A DNA stretch of 64,000 nucleotides from Roseitalea porphyridii (GCF_004331955.1 NZ_CP036532.1:3249501-3313500), one strand, 5' to 3'. Shown: positions 1-8,385, counted from the first letter of the stretch. Numbers and translations: made by a program. Notes: generated by a model not told the origin, from the letters alone.

Positions 1-91
1 CGGACCGGTCGGGAACCTGCGGACAGGCGGCATGCGCCGTCGCCACGAATACCGTCTGGATCATTGCGATCGCCAGAGCCCGTCCAATCAT
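1..91 (-). CDS. Secreted protein, N-terminal fragment
   Basis: Only the first 30 codons lie in the window; the gene continues past the left edge. The start is an ATG 7 to 8 bases after a strong AGGGAGG ribosome site. The peptide begins MIGRALAIAMIQTVFVATAH followed by AACPQVPDR, a typical Sec signal peptide with probable cleavage after Ala-His-Ala. The mature part is too short to assign to a family. It is divergent from the RiPP precursor gene and shares its upstream region, so it could belong to that locus, but nothing visible proves this. Confidence 0.6.
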   Translation of the reverse strand, partial: MIGRALAIAMIQTVFVATAHAACPQVPDRS

Positions 92-116
92 GGCCACCCT
101 CCCTGTGTCCTCATCC

Positions 117-141
117 GGCGCGTCGCGGATTGAGACGCGCC
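117..141. other. Stem-loop in the divergent promoter region
   Basis: GGCGCGTC and GACGCGCC form a perfect 8-bp stem with a 9-nt loop. It lies in the 92-353 non-coding stretch between the left-edge gene and the RiPP precursor, about 25 bases upstream of the leftward start codon. Its role is unknown: it could be an operator or a 5' leader hairpin. Apart from this and the FNR-like box, I see nothing else in the stretch. Confidence 0.35.
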
Positions 142-281
142 CCGCCGGTGGTGTGCTGTGAGTTCACGATGGTCGTCGCGCTCGTCGATAGCGCCACTAA
201 CTTGAACCATTGAGTAAAGTTTCCAGAAAAACGATCAATTCTTCGCATCATTCCAGTTTCGAGCCGTATTCGACTTCCAGA

Positions 282-295
282 TTGACATGGATCAA
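282..295. promoter_or_regulatory. FNR/FixK-like box upstream of RiPP precursor
   Basis: The sequence TTGAC-ATGG-ATCAA matches the FNR/FixK dyad TTGAT-N4-ATCAA with one substitution, and it fits the looser rhizobial FixK pattern. It ends 58 bases before the precursor start codon, a reasonable place for an activator site. Control by low oxygen would suit genes for two oxygen-sensitive radical SAM enzymes. This is a motif match only. Confidence 0.45.
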
Positions 296-353
296 AGACC
301 CGGTTCTGCCGCAAACCAACACTGCGAGAAGGCAATGTCGAGAGGAGAATCCG

Positions 354-737
354 ATGGCTGACGAAGTGTTGGATAAATTCACCGATCAGGCAATCCGCTT
401 GTTCGAAGAAGATCCGGATGCATCTCCCGAGCAGGCGAAGGCGGCGCGCATAGCAGCCGAGAAGGCGGCGGAGGCCGTCAGGGTCGACCAGCGCTCGCGG
501 GACGAAGAACTGCTGGAAATGCTCCGCACGCGAATTGCCGAAGAGGGCATGGAACCGCGCGCGCTGATCCGCGAAGTGTCCTTGCGCGCCAGTTCGGGCT
601 GCGACGGCCCCACCTGTGGCGTGGGTTGCGGGATCGGATGCGCCGGCGGCTGCCTGATCGGCGGGGCCACCCTGGTCGGCTTTGGCGCAGCCGGAGGCAC
701 GACGGGCGGTTCAGGTACCTCGATCGCCTTGAGCTAG
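354..737 (+). CDS. Cys-rich RiPP precursor peptide
   Basis: 127 residues. The ATG at 354 is chosen because AGAGGAG precedes it; an open frame extends upstream, but its earlier start lacks a ribosome site and it would cover the promoter. Residues 1-78 are a charged Ala/Glu/Arg-rich, probably helical leader. Residues 83-100 carry five cysteines (83, 88, 92, 96, 100) spaced CX4CX3CX3CX3C and separated by Gly, Val, Ile and Ala. Residues 101-127 are a Gly/Ser/Thr/Ala tail with no cysteine. A leader plus Cys/Gly core directly upstream of two radical SAM/SPASM genes is the layout of sactipeptide or ranthipeptide precursors, where Cys sulfur is joined to a neighbouring residue's carbon. I do not recognise this family by name. 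The leader/core boundary near Ser80-Ser81 is a guess. Confidence 0.7.
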   Translation: MADEVLDKFTDQAIRLFEEDPDASPEQAKAARIAAEKAAEAVRVDQRSRDEELLEMLRTRIAEEGMEPRALIREVSLRASSGCDGPTCGVGCGIGCAGGCLIGGATLVGFGAAGGTTGGSGTSIALS

Positions 738-883
738 GCGCCTGCTGCTTCGCGCGGCAAGGCGTCGCCCGGCCCGATCCCGGATGAGCGAGTGAGGGCC
801 GGCAGGCTCACGCAGTTGCTGCCATGGACGGATGCAAGCGGCTGGCACGCTGACCCGGCCCCGCGCCCAGGGAGGATCGCGTC

Positions 884-2416
884 ATGGACGGAACGTCACA
901 AAGCCGGGTAACGCTGACCTTCGAGAGTGATTCCGGTCGCTCCTACCTTTACGATGACGTCACCGGAAACATCTTTCCGTGGAACCCGCTCCGGGAAGCT
1001 GTCCTGAAAGCTGATCTTGACGGGGAACCGGAAGAAGGGCGTCAGGAGCTCCGACGGCGATTTTCCGAGCGTGACGTGACCGCAGCGGAAGAGTTCGTCC
1101 GGCGGTGGCGAAGCCTGTACGGGGCCTTCGTCCGCACGACGGGGCCCGGCCCCGCGTTTCGGGTTCCATCGGCGCGGGAACTGGAAAGCCATATTCGCGG
1201 CGGTTCGTTTGCACTGATCCTGATCCTGACGGAAAACTGCAACCTGCGCTGCGGCTACTGCTCGCTCAGCGAGGTCTATCCCCTCAACCGCGTACGCACG
1301 GCCCGGCGCATGACGATGGAGACCGCGCGGCGGGCGGTCGACTGGTACGCCGATCTGGTCGCCCCGCAACGCGCAAGAAACCCGCGCAAACGCTTTGGTC
1401 TGAGCCTCTATGGCGGCGAGCCGATGCTCAACATGCCAGTCCTGCGCGGCATCCTGGAGTATTGCTCCCAGACATATCCCGGCCTGTTTCTGCCGGTGAT
1501 GACGACCAACGGCACCGCGTTGACGCCACGGAACGTGGAAACGCTGGTCAAGCACGATGTCCTCGTCGGCATCAGCATCGACGGGCCCGCCGAGGAGCAT
1601 GACCGGCTGAGGATCGACTCGCGGGGCCGCGGAACGTTCGACGCAATCGCGAAGAACCTGCGTCACATCAAGGACAACCATCCCGAATACTGGAAGAACA
1701 AGCTGACGTCGGTCTCCGTTTACGACTGGGGAACCGACCTTGAGGCCGTCGATACGTTCTTTCGGGAGAACGAGGACATCATTCCCCGTTCGGTCTTCGT
1801 CAACCAGGTCGGTTCGCGCAACACCGATTGGTACGAGCAATATGGTCCCGACGACGCCGGCATTATGGTCGAGCGGCTCGAGCGACTGCGCCAGAGCTAC
1901 AAGAAGGCCAAGATCGGGAACCAACGGACGAGCCACTATTCGAACTGCCTGATCGGCATGGGCATTTCGATGGTCATGCTTCGACAGCGGGCGCTCGACC
2001 AGCGCGCCGGTTTCCTGCCCTTCACAGGCACCTGCGTGCCGGGTGACAAGCTGGCCGTGCATGTCGACGGCAAGATCGACATGTGCGAGCGCGTCAGCGG
2101 AGACTATCCGCTGGGCCATCTCGACCAGGGCGGCATCGACTATGACCGCGTCAGCGAAATCATCCGGGAGTATCAGGACCGGGTGATGGGCTACTGTCAC
2201 CAGTGCGCCAACACCAAGCATTGCGGCATGTGTTTCTCGCTGGCCGAAACGGCCGACGGCTTCGCCAAGGAGGCCGGGCGATGTGCCGCCATCGCCGATA
2301 ACGCCAGACAGCGGATGGCCGACTTCATGAGCATCATGGAAGGCAATCCGGAAGCCGATCTGCAGTTCGAATCCGATACTTCGATGCTCGAGCAACGGAT
2401 GCTGTTCCAATACTGA
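884..2416 (+). CDS. Radical SAM/SPASM peptide maturase
   Basis: 510 residues, ATG preceded by GGGAGGA. The radical SAM cluster motif CX3CX2C is Cys119, Cys123 and Cys126 (CNLRCGYC), and LYGGEPML follows as the SAM-binding GGE motif. The C-terminal SPASM domain is complete: a CX11GX4C pair, then YCHQC...HCGMC (CX2CX5CX2C) and a last Cys, enough for two auxiliary Fe-S clusters. The N-terminal 110 residues (SGRSYLYDDVTGNIFPW) resemble the start domains of RiPP maturases that may bind the leader, but a recognition fold is not certain. It sits 146 bases after the precursor and 10 before a second maturase, so all three are probably co-transcribed. The expected chemistry is thioether formation or another radical modification on the Cys/Gly core. 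Confidence 0.85.
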   Translation: MDGTSQSRVTLTFESDSGRSYLYDDVTGNIFPWNPLREAVLKADLDGEPEEGRQELRRRFSERDVTAAEEFVRRWRSLYGAFVRTTGPGPAFRVPSARELESHIRGGSFALILILTENCNLRCGYCSLSEVYPLNRVRTARRMTMETARRAVDWYADLVAPQRARNPRKRFGLSLYGGEPMLNMPVLRGILEYCSQTYPGLFLPVMTTNGTALTPRNVETLVKHDVLVGISIDGPAEEHDRLRIDSRGRGTFDAIAKNLRHIKDNHPEYWKNKLTSVSVYDWGTDLEAVDTFFRENEDIIPRSVFVNQVGSRNTDWYEQYGPDDAGIMVERLERLRQSYKKAKIGNQRTSHYSNCLIGMGISMVMLRQRALDQRAGFLPFTGTCVPGDKLAVHVDGKIDMCERVSGDYPLGHLDQGGIDYDRVSEIIREYQDRVMGYCHQCANTKHCGMCFSLAETADGFAKEAGRCAAIADNARQRMADFMSIMEGNPEADLQFESDTSMLEQRMLFQY

Positions 2417-2426
2417 GGAGGGTCCG

Positions 2427-3767
2427 ATGCGCTATTTCGAGCTGGCGACCGATTGTTTTCTGGTCGAGGGGCAGAACGAGGCTGCCCTATACGACGTCCA
2501 TGGTGGCCGTCTGTTCCTTCTGGACCGGTCCGCGCATGAACTCCTGCGAAGCTGCGCGGACGGCGCGCCGGTACCCGATAATTCGAGCGAGGACGCAGTA
2601 GCGTTCCTGGACGCGTTGCAGGCCGCCGGCCTCGGCTTTTTCGACGACGCGGCCGCCGGCAGTGACAAGTTGCTGTTGCACCAGCCGATCGAATGGAAGG
2701 GCATGTGCATGACGCCGCCCGACTTCAAATCCGTCGACTGGCAGATCACCAACGCGTGCGACCTCGATTGCCGCTTGTGCGGTGATGACGACAAGACCCT
2801 GTCCTGGCAGAGCTGCCAGACATGCCTTCGGCGCGATGCCGGCGGCGCTGAAGCATGGATGCCCGAGGACCTTGAGGCCTTCATTGCCGATATCGCCAAT
2901 CTGGGCGTCGGCACGCTGCATATTCGCGGCGGAGAGCCGCTTCTCGCCTGGCAAAGGCTGGAGCGCATTGCACAGGCAGCAGCGGAGACGCCGCTTACAC
3001 TGGTCGTCACCACGACCGGTATGGGCCGCCCGGCGAACGATCTGATCGCTCTGGGAAAGGGCCGCCGGTTCGGCCTCAACATCGTGATGTTCGGACATGA
3101 TGACGAGACTTCCGAGACGGCGTGTGGCCGGTCCGGCGTGCTCGCGGCGCAGGTCGCCCTGATCGATGCACTGGTCGAGGCACAGATTGCCTTTTCCATC
3201 ACCTTCCTTCTGACACCGCTCACGCAGGGGCGCCGCAACGCGATGCAGGAATTCGCGCAGCGGCGCTGGCGGACGAGGCCGGCCTTCTCCGAGGTATGCA
3301 CACGTGAGGATGTGAAGAACGGGTTCCGGCTCTCCCATCTTGACGAGCGCGAACGAAAGCCACTGGCGCCGTGGGAGTCGCCCGAGATGTTCTTCTTTCG
3401 GGTCAGGAACAATACGTGCACCTCCGGCTTGCTCGAGATCGGCGCCGATGGCTTGCTGCGGACCTGTTCAGGGCTGCCGAAGGTCCACGGCGATGTCGGC
3501 CGGCAGGGCCTTGTGGCGGCCCTGTCCGGGACCGGTCTCTACGAAAGCTGGAAACGCGGCAAGAGCGACGTCGAACCGTGCCGGCGTTGCGCCCTGCGTT
3601 ATGCGTGCAGCGATTGCTCCTCATTCGAGTTCGCTGATCAGCCCGATGCCAATGCCAAGTCCGCCTACTGCGGATATGACCCCTGCGATGATACCGAAAG
3701 CGCAATTGAACGCGAGTGGACACCAACCTCGTTCGTGCGTCCCCTGCGACTGCGGGAGCGAGCGTAA
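2427..3767 (+). CDS. Second radical SAM/SPASM peptide maturase
   Basis: 446 residues, ATG after TGAGGAGGG. The radical SAM motif is CDLDCRLC (Cys111, 115, 118) and IRGGEPLL gives the SAM-binding GGE. An unusual extra Cys pair (SCQTC) lies about 14-17 residues after the cluster motif. The SPASM domain is intact: CX10GX4C, then PCRRC...ACSDC (CX2CX5CX2C) and later cysteines. The first 80 residues (ATDCFLVEGQNEAALYDVHGGRLFLLDRSA) have the look of a PqqD-like RiPP recognition element, so this protein may be the one that grips the leader. It is clearly different from the upstream maturase, which suggests two successive or two distinct modifications. No transporter or protease follows; the next genes run the other way. 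Confidence 0.85.
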   Translation: MRYFELATDCFLVEGQNEAALYDVHGGRLFLLDRSAHELLRSCADGAPVPDNSSEDAVAFLDALQAAGLGFFDDAAAGSDKLLLHQPIEWKGMCMTPPDFKSVDWQITNACDLDCRLCGDDDKTLSWQSCQTCLRRDAGGAEAWMPEDLEAFIADIANLGVGTLHIRGGEPLLAWQRLERIAQAAAETPLTLVVTTTGMGRPANDLIALGKGRRFGLNIVMFGHDDETSETACGRSGVLAAQVALIDALVEAQIAFSITFLLTPLTQGRRNAMQEFAQRRWRTRPAFSEVCTREDVKNGFRLSHLDERERKPLAPWESPEMFFFRVRNNTCTSGLLEIGADGLLRTCSGLPKVHGDVGRQGLVAALSGTGLYESWKRGKSDVEPCRRCALRYACSDCSSFEFADQPDANAKSAYCGYDPCDDTESAIEREWTPTSFVRPLRLRERA

Positions 3768-3833
3768 CGGCCCGTGAACGAGCCACCGGCCGGTCGTCTG
3801 CCCGTCCGGCAGTCCCAGCTTCGCCGGGGCGCC

Positions 3834-3861
3834 GCCGCAGGGGCGTCGCCGCAGGGGCGTC
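3834..3861. repeat. 14-bp tandem duplication
   Basis: GCCGCAGGGGCGTC occurs twice head to tail in the 157-bp convergent spacer between the second maturase and the sugar ABC operon. No function is evident. Confidence 0.6.
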
Positions 3862-3924
3862 GCCTGTCGGGCCGTGCGGCGCAGCACGCCCCCATTCGCC
3901 CCGAGACCCGGGAAACCGGCACTG

Positions 3925-5436
3925 TCAGGCTGCCTGTTCCGTCGTGATTCCGGAAATCGCCTGGATCAGATTGTCCTCGGTCACCTCGTCGGAGGAGAAG
4001 GTACGGATGATGCGGCCGCTGAACATGGCGACGATCCGGTCGCTGACATGCAGCACCTCGGGCATCTCGGAACTGATGACGATCACGGCATAGCCCTGCG
4101 CGGCCAGGTCGCGGATCAGATTGTGGATCTCCGATTTCGAGCCGACATCGATGCCGCGCGTCGGCTCGTCGACGATCAGCACCCTTGGGTGCATCGAAAG
4201 CCACTTGCCGATGACGATCTTCTGCTGGTTGCCGCCCGACAGATTGCCCGCGATCTGCTTCCAGCCCGGGGTGCGAATATCGAGCTTGTCGCGATAGAGA
4301 TCGAAGATGGCGATCTCCGCGCCGTCCGAGACGAACGGACCGGCCGTCAAATCCTCGACCTGCGGCAGGGTCATGTTGTCCCGGCAGTTCATGCCGAGAA
4401 CCAGCCCCTGTCCCTTCCGGTCCTCCGGCACCAGCGAAATGCCCTTGCTGATCGCGTCGGCGGGCGAATGGATCCGCGTCGGCTCGCCGTCGAGAAGGAT
4501 GGTGCCCGCGCTCGGCGTGCGAAGGCCGAACAGCGTTTCGGCGATCTCGGTGCGCCCGGCGCCGACCAGCCCGTAGAACCCGACCACCTCGCCGGCGTGC
4601 ACGGTGAAGCTGATATCCTCGAACAGGTGGCCGCAGGAAAGCCCCCGCACCTCGAGCGCCACCTCGCCCAACTCGTGATGGCTGACATTGCGCGACAGGT
4701 CGAGCTTGCGCCCGATCATGAGCTGGGTCACCTCGTCCTCGGTGGTATCGGCCGTATCGAGTGTCCCGCGGTAAAGACCGTCGCGCAGCACGCTGATCCG
4801 GTCGGTGATCCGGAAGATCTCTTCCATGCGGTGCGAGATGTAGATGATGCCGACGCCCTGGTCCTTGAGATCGGCGATGACGTCGAACAGCACCGATTTC
4901 TCCGCATCGGTCAGCGATGCGGTCGGCTCGTCGAAGATCACCGCCTTGGCGTCGACCGTCAGCGCGCGGGCGATCTCCACCATCTGCTGGTTGGCGATGG
5001 ACAGGGTGCCGACGATGGTGCGCGCGTTGAACCCGACATTGAGCCGCGACAGGATGGCGTCGGTCCTGTCGTAGAGCTTGGCCCAGTCGACGCGACCGAA
5101 TCTCCTGCGCGGCAATTCGCCCAGATAGATGTTCTCGGCGACCGACAGTTCCTCGGCCAGGCTCAGTTCCTGGTGGATGAAGACGATGCCCTTGGCCTTG
5201 GCTTCGAGCGGGCTGCGCATCTGCACAGGTTCGTCGCCGACGATGATCTGGCCGGAATCGGGCTGGTGGATGCCGCCCAGCACCTTCATCAGGGTCGACT
5301 TGCCCGCCCCGTTCTCGCCCATCAGCGCGTGCACCTCGCCGGGCATGACGGCAAAGGAGACATCGTCGAGCGCGCGCACGCCTGGAAAGGTCTTGACGAT
5401 CTGCTCGAGGCGCAGAGCCGGTTTCGGTTCGCTCAT
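3925..5436 (-). CDS. Ribose-type sugar ABC importer, double ATPase
   Basis: 503 residues, starting MSEPKPALRLEQIVKTFPGV; an upstream in-frame extension lies inside the permease gene and is not used. The protein has two fused nucleotide-binding domains, as in RbsA/MglA. The first has Walker A GENGAGKST (40-48) and FDEPTASLT. The second has a degenerate Walker A (GLVGAGRTE), signature LSGGNQQK and DEPTRGIDVG, the usual asymmetry of this family. It powers import of a sugar or sugar acid through the two permeases encoded just upstream, and its ATG overlaps the stop of the preceding permease (ATGA). It is the last gene of a five-gene leftward operon. The substrate cannot be read from the sequence. 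Confidence 0.92.
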   Translation of the reverse strand: MSEPKPALRLEQIVKTFPGVRALDDVSFAVMPGEVHALMGENGAGKSTLMKVLGGIHQPDSGQIIVGDEPVQMRSPLEAKAKGIVFIHQELSLAEELSVAENIYLGELPRRRFGRVDWAKLYDRTDAILSRLNVGFNARTIVGTLSIANQQMVEIARALTVDAKAVIFDEPTASLTDAEKSVLFDVIADLKDQGVGIIYISHRMEEIFRITDRISVLRDGLYRGTLDTADTTEDEVTQLMIGRKLDLSRNVSHHELGEVALEVRGLSCGHLFEDISFTVHAGEVVGFYGLVGAGRTEIAETLFGLRTPSAGTILLDGEPTRIHSPADAISKGISLVPEDRKGQGLVLGMNCRDNMTLPQVEDLTAGPFVSDGAEIAIFDLYRDKLDIRTPGWKQIAGNLSGGNQQKIVIGKWLSMHPRVLIVDEPTRGIDVGSKSEIHNLIRDLAAQGYAVIVISSEMPEVLHVSDRIVAMFSGRIIRTFSSDEVTEDNLIQAISGITTEQAA

Positions 5437-6434
5437 GTCTTCAGCGCCTCCTTGCCCTTCACGTTCAGTTGCCGGTCGAGAATGAGCACCGCGATCAGGA
5501 TCAGGCCGATCACCAGATTGACGGTTTCGGTGTTGGCGCCGATATGGGCCAGCCCCTTGCGCAGAAGCTGGATGGCGATCACGCCGCCGAAGGTCGAGAT
5601 GATCGATCCCGATCCGCCGGTCAGCTTGGTGCCGCCGAGAACGACGGCGGTGATCACCCACAATTCATAGAGCTGGCCGTCGTTGGGATTGACCGAACCG
5701 GATTCCGAATAGAACACGACCGCCGACAGCGCTGCGAGAAAGCCGATCAGCATGAAGTTGATCATCATGTGCGGGCCCACCCGAATGCCCGCATTGACGG
5801 CCGCTTCGCGGTTGTTGCCGATCGCATAGGCGTTGCGGCCGTGGACCGTGTAGTTCATGACGAACCACAGGATCACCGTGACCGCCAGCAGGAACCAGGT
5901 CGCCGTGTGCAGGCCCAGAAACTGGGCCTCGGCGAAATCGACCAGCGTCCAGTTCAGATGCGAGGTGGGCTGTTCGCCATTGTACATGAAGACGAGGCCG
6001 CGATAGCCGAGCATCGAACCGAGCGTGACGATGAACGCGTCGACCCCCGTCTTCCAGACGATCAGCCCGTTGATCGCGCCCAGCACGATGCCCGTCATCA
6101 GCGCCAGCGCCCACGAGACCGGGATCACCCAGTCGCCCATGCCGCCGAAGATCGGCCATGTCATCGAATCCAGCAGCACGATGGCGGCGAGCGCGAAGGT
6201 CGCTCCGACCGAAAGATCGATGTTGCCGTTGATCATGATGATCGTCATGCCCACCGCGATTATGCCGATCGGCGCGGACTGCTTGAGCAAAAGCAGCATG
6301 TTGTCGGCGTCCATGAACGCCTTCTCCGACAGCGACAGGAACTCGCCGGCGATCGAAAAGAAGATCAGCTCGAGGACGATGAAGCCCCAGATCGCGCCGC
6401 TTTTGAGAAACCGGCTCAGTGTTCCCGCTTCCAT
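5433..6434 (-). CDS. Ribose-type ABC permease
   Basis: 333 residues. The start MEAGTLSRFLKSGAIWGF is preferred to a longer frame because GGGCAGG precedes it and the family begins here. It has about ten hydrophobic segments and the RbsC-family core (MINGNIDLSVG, then VLGGTKLTGGSGS near the end), which forms the inner-membrane channel and contacts the ATPase. It is paired with a second, non-identical permease 13 bases upstream, so the channel is probably a heterodimer. The stop overlaps the ATPase start. Confidence 0.9.
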   Translation of the reverse strand: MEAGTLSRFLKSGAIWGFIVLELIFFSIAGEFLSLSEKAFMDADNMLLLLKQSAPIGIIAVGMTIIMINGNIDLSVGATFALAAIVLLDSMTWPIFGGMGDWVIPVSWALALMTGIVLGAINGLIVWKTGVDAFIVTLGSMLGYRGLVFMYNGEQPTSHLNWTLVDFAEAQFLGLHTATWFLLAVTVILWFVMNYTVHGRNAYAIGNNREAAVNAGIRVGPHMMINFMLIGFLAALSAVVFYSESGSVNPNDGQLYELWVITAVVLGGTKLTGGSGSIISTFGGVIAIQLLRKGLAHIGANTETVNLVIGLILIAVLILDRQLNVKGKEALKT

Positions 6435-6447
6435 GATCCTGCCCGCC

Positions 6448-7473
6448 CTACGCGATCGGTGACCAGAGCTTGCCGCGCTTGGCCGCGATATCGAGCCAGA
6501 CGGCAAGGATGATGATGACCCAGGTGACGACATACTGAGCGTAGAACTGCAGCCCCACGAGCAGCAGCCCGTTCTGGATGAAGCCCAGGATCAGAACGCC
6601 GATCACCGTCTTGAAGATCGTGCCGGACCCGCCGAGCAGCGAGGCGCCGCCAAGGATCACCGCGGCGAGCACTTCGAGTTCCATGCCCTGGCCGACCGTG
6701 TTCTGGCTGCCGAGCGAGCGGCTGGCCTGGATCAGTCCGGCGGTCGCCACGCAGAACGCCGACACCAGGTAGCACATGAAGACCGTGCGGGCCCGGCGAA
6801 CGCCCGAGAAGGTGGCCGCCACGCCGTTGCCGCCGACCGCATAGACCTTGCGGCCGAACGGCGTCCTGGCGAGCACCATGCCGAGCGCCGCCGCCATCAG
6901 CGCGAAGATGAGGATCGGCACCGGGATGCCGGCAATGGAGCCCTGTCCGAAGACGGAGAACCAGGTACCCTCCTTGTCGGCGATGTCCATGTTCTTGCCG
7001 CCCGAATAGGTCAGCGTCAGCCCGTGGATCGCCGACAGCATGCCGAGCGTGACGATCAGCGAATTGAGCTTCAGGTAGCCGACCAGAAAGCCGATGAATG
7101 CGCCCAGACACAGGGTCATGGCGAACATGGCCGGGATCGCCATGGCCGGGCCGATCTTGTCGTGCAGGTCGAGCACGACGATCGTCGAGAACGACATCAT
7201 CGAGCCGACGGAAAGGTCCAGATTGCCGCTGATGACCACGAAGGTCACGCCGAGCGCCATGACGCCCAGGATCGCCGAGGAGCGGACCACGCCGAGAATG
7301 TTGTCGGGGTCGAGGAAACGATCATTGGCGATCGTGAAGCCGATCATGAACAGGATAAACGCGATCAGAATGCCCTGACGGGCGAGGAACGCGCCGATTT
7401 CGGCTCTGGAGAACCGTCCGGCGGGCGCGGGACTTGTCCCGCGTGCGCCCGGTTCCTTGATGAAGTCGGCCAT
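6448..7473 (-). CDS. Ribose-type ABC permease
   Basis: 341 residues, ATG after CGGGAGGA. A soluble N-terminal tail (about residues 1-32) is followed by roughly ten membrane segments. The motifs VVISGNLDLSVG and VILGGASLLGGSGT are those of RbsC-like permeases. It lies between the SDR gene and the second permease in the same leftward operon, with short gaps (13 and 24 bases). Confidence 0.9.
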   Translation of the reverse strand: MADFIKEPGARGTSPAPAGRFSRAEIGAFLARQGILIAFILFMIGFTIANDRFLDPDNILGVVRSSAILGVMALGVTFVVISGNLDLSVGSMMSFSTIVVLDLHDKIGPAMAIPAMFAMTLCLGAFIGFLVGYLKLNSLIVTLGMLSAIHGLTLTYSGGKNMDIADKEGTWFSVFGQGSIAGIPVPILIFALMAAALGMVLARTPFGRKVYAVGGNGVAATFSGVRRARTVFMCYLVSAFCVATAGLIQASRSLGSQNTVGQGMELEVLAAVILGGASLLGGSGTIFKTVIGVLILGFIQNGLLLVGLQFYAQYVVTWVIIILAVWLDIAAKRGKLWSPIA

Positions 7474-7497
7474 TGTGCTTCCTCCCGAAGCGTGTGC

Positions 7498-8295
7498 TCA
7501 CACGAGCGTCATGCCGCCGTCGATCATCACGATCTGCCCCGTCATGTAGTCGCTGTCGCGCGAGGCAAGATATGTCGTCGTGCCGGTGATGTCGGCCGGC
7601 TGCGCCACCCTGCCCTTCAAAATGTCGGCCGAGAACTCCGCCATCGCCTGACCGGGGCGCTCGGAGGCGCCGATGTCCATGAGGTCGCGGTCGACCTCCT
7701 CCCACATCTCGGTGGCGACCACGCCGGGCGCGAAACCGGTCACCGTGATATCGTGCCGGGCCAGGTCGCGCGCGCCCGACTGGGTCAGCGAAACCACCGC
7801 CCACTTGCTGGCGCAGTAGGGCGCGACATTGTCGAAGCCCTGCCGGCTGGCGATCGAGGCGGTGTTGACGATCTTGCCGCCCGACCCCTGCGCGATCATC
7901 TGACGCGCCGCTTCCTGCATGCCGATCAGGCAACCGAGCGCATTGACGTTCATGATGAAGTGCCAGTTCTCATCGGTAACGTCGAGAAAGTTCATCGGCT
8001 TGTTGACGCCGGCATTGTTGAACTTGACGTCCAGCTTGCCGAAGCTTTCCACCGTGTGGCCGATCATGTCGCGCACCTGCCCGCGATCGGTGACGTCGAC
8101 GGCGCAGTGGGTGACCCGTGCGCGATTCCGGTCGGCACGCTCGCCATTGGCCTCGGCGGTAGCTCTGGCGCCGTCCTCGTCGATGTCGGCGAAACATACG
8201 TCGGCGCCCTCTTCGACGAGTGCCTCGCCGATCGCCCGGCCTATGCCGCGCGCGGCGCCGGTCACAATGCAGGAACGACCGGAAACACGGCCCAT
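7498..8295 (-). CDS. SDR dehydrogenase in sugar ABC operon
   Basis: 265 residues. The classical short-chain dehydrogenase has the nucleotide motif TGAARGIG near residue 12, the acidic DID after the second strand (favouring NAD), NNAGV, and catalytic Ser-Tyr-Lys with YCASK. It lies between the binding-protein gene and the permeases, so it probably oxidises the imported sugar, polyol or lactone precursor. It resembles the SDR at 11407-12216 on the divergent arm (both have TGAARG and YC-SK), which suggests both act in the same pathway. Exact substrate unknown. Confidence 0.85.
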   Translation of the reverse strand: MGRVSGRSCIVTGAARGIGRAIGEALVEEGADVCFADIDEDGARATAEANGERADRNRARVTHCAVDVTDRGQVRDMIGHTVESFGKLDVKFNNAGVNKPMNFLDVTDENWHFIMNVNALGCLIGMQEAARQMIAQGSGGKIVNTASIASRQGFDNVAPYCASKWAVVSLTQSGARDLARHDITVTGFAPGVVATEMWEEVDRDLMDIGASERPGQAMAEFSADILKGRVAQPADITGTTTYLASRDSDYMTGQIVMIDGGMTLV

Positions 8296-8334
8296 CGCAG
8301 CCTCCCAACCGCAAGCGGGATTGTGGGTGCAGGT

Positions 8335-8358
8335 CGGGGCGCGGAGCGTTGCGCCCCG
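8335..8358 (-). terminator. Hairpin after binding-protein gene
   Basis: CGGGGCGC and GCGCCCCG form a perfect 8-bp stem with an 8-nt loop in the 90-bp gap between the binding-protein stop and the SDR start. There is no T-run, so it is more likely a 3'-end stabiliser or partial terminator that lets the binding protein be made in excess. Similar hairpins follow three other binding-protein genes in the window. Confidence 0.55.
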
Positions 8359-8385
8359 CGCCCGAACCCGGACGACAGAGCGGGC

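Noticed and set aside
111-335. Minus-strand open frame upstream of the RiPP precursor
   Set aside because: It lies over the divergent promoter region and FNR-like box, without a ribosome site or recognisable domain.
210-353. Longer N-terminus for the RiPP precursor
   Set aside because: The ATG at 354 has a strong ribosome site and the added residues would translate the control region.
896-2410. Long open frame on the minus strand opposite the first radical SAM gene
   Set aside because: It is the antisense shadow of a GC-rich gene with clear radical SAM/SPASM motifs; the predicted protein resembles no family and has no ribosome site.
3874-5670. 598-codon plus-strand open frame opposite the sugar ABC ATPase
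   Set aside because: The minus strand carries intact Walker, signature and switch motifs; the plus frame is rich in His/Asp/Arg repeats typical of antisense reading in high-GC DNA.
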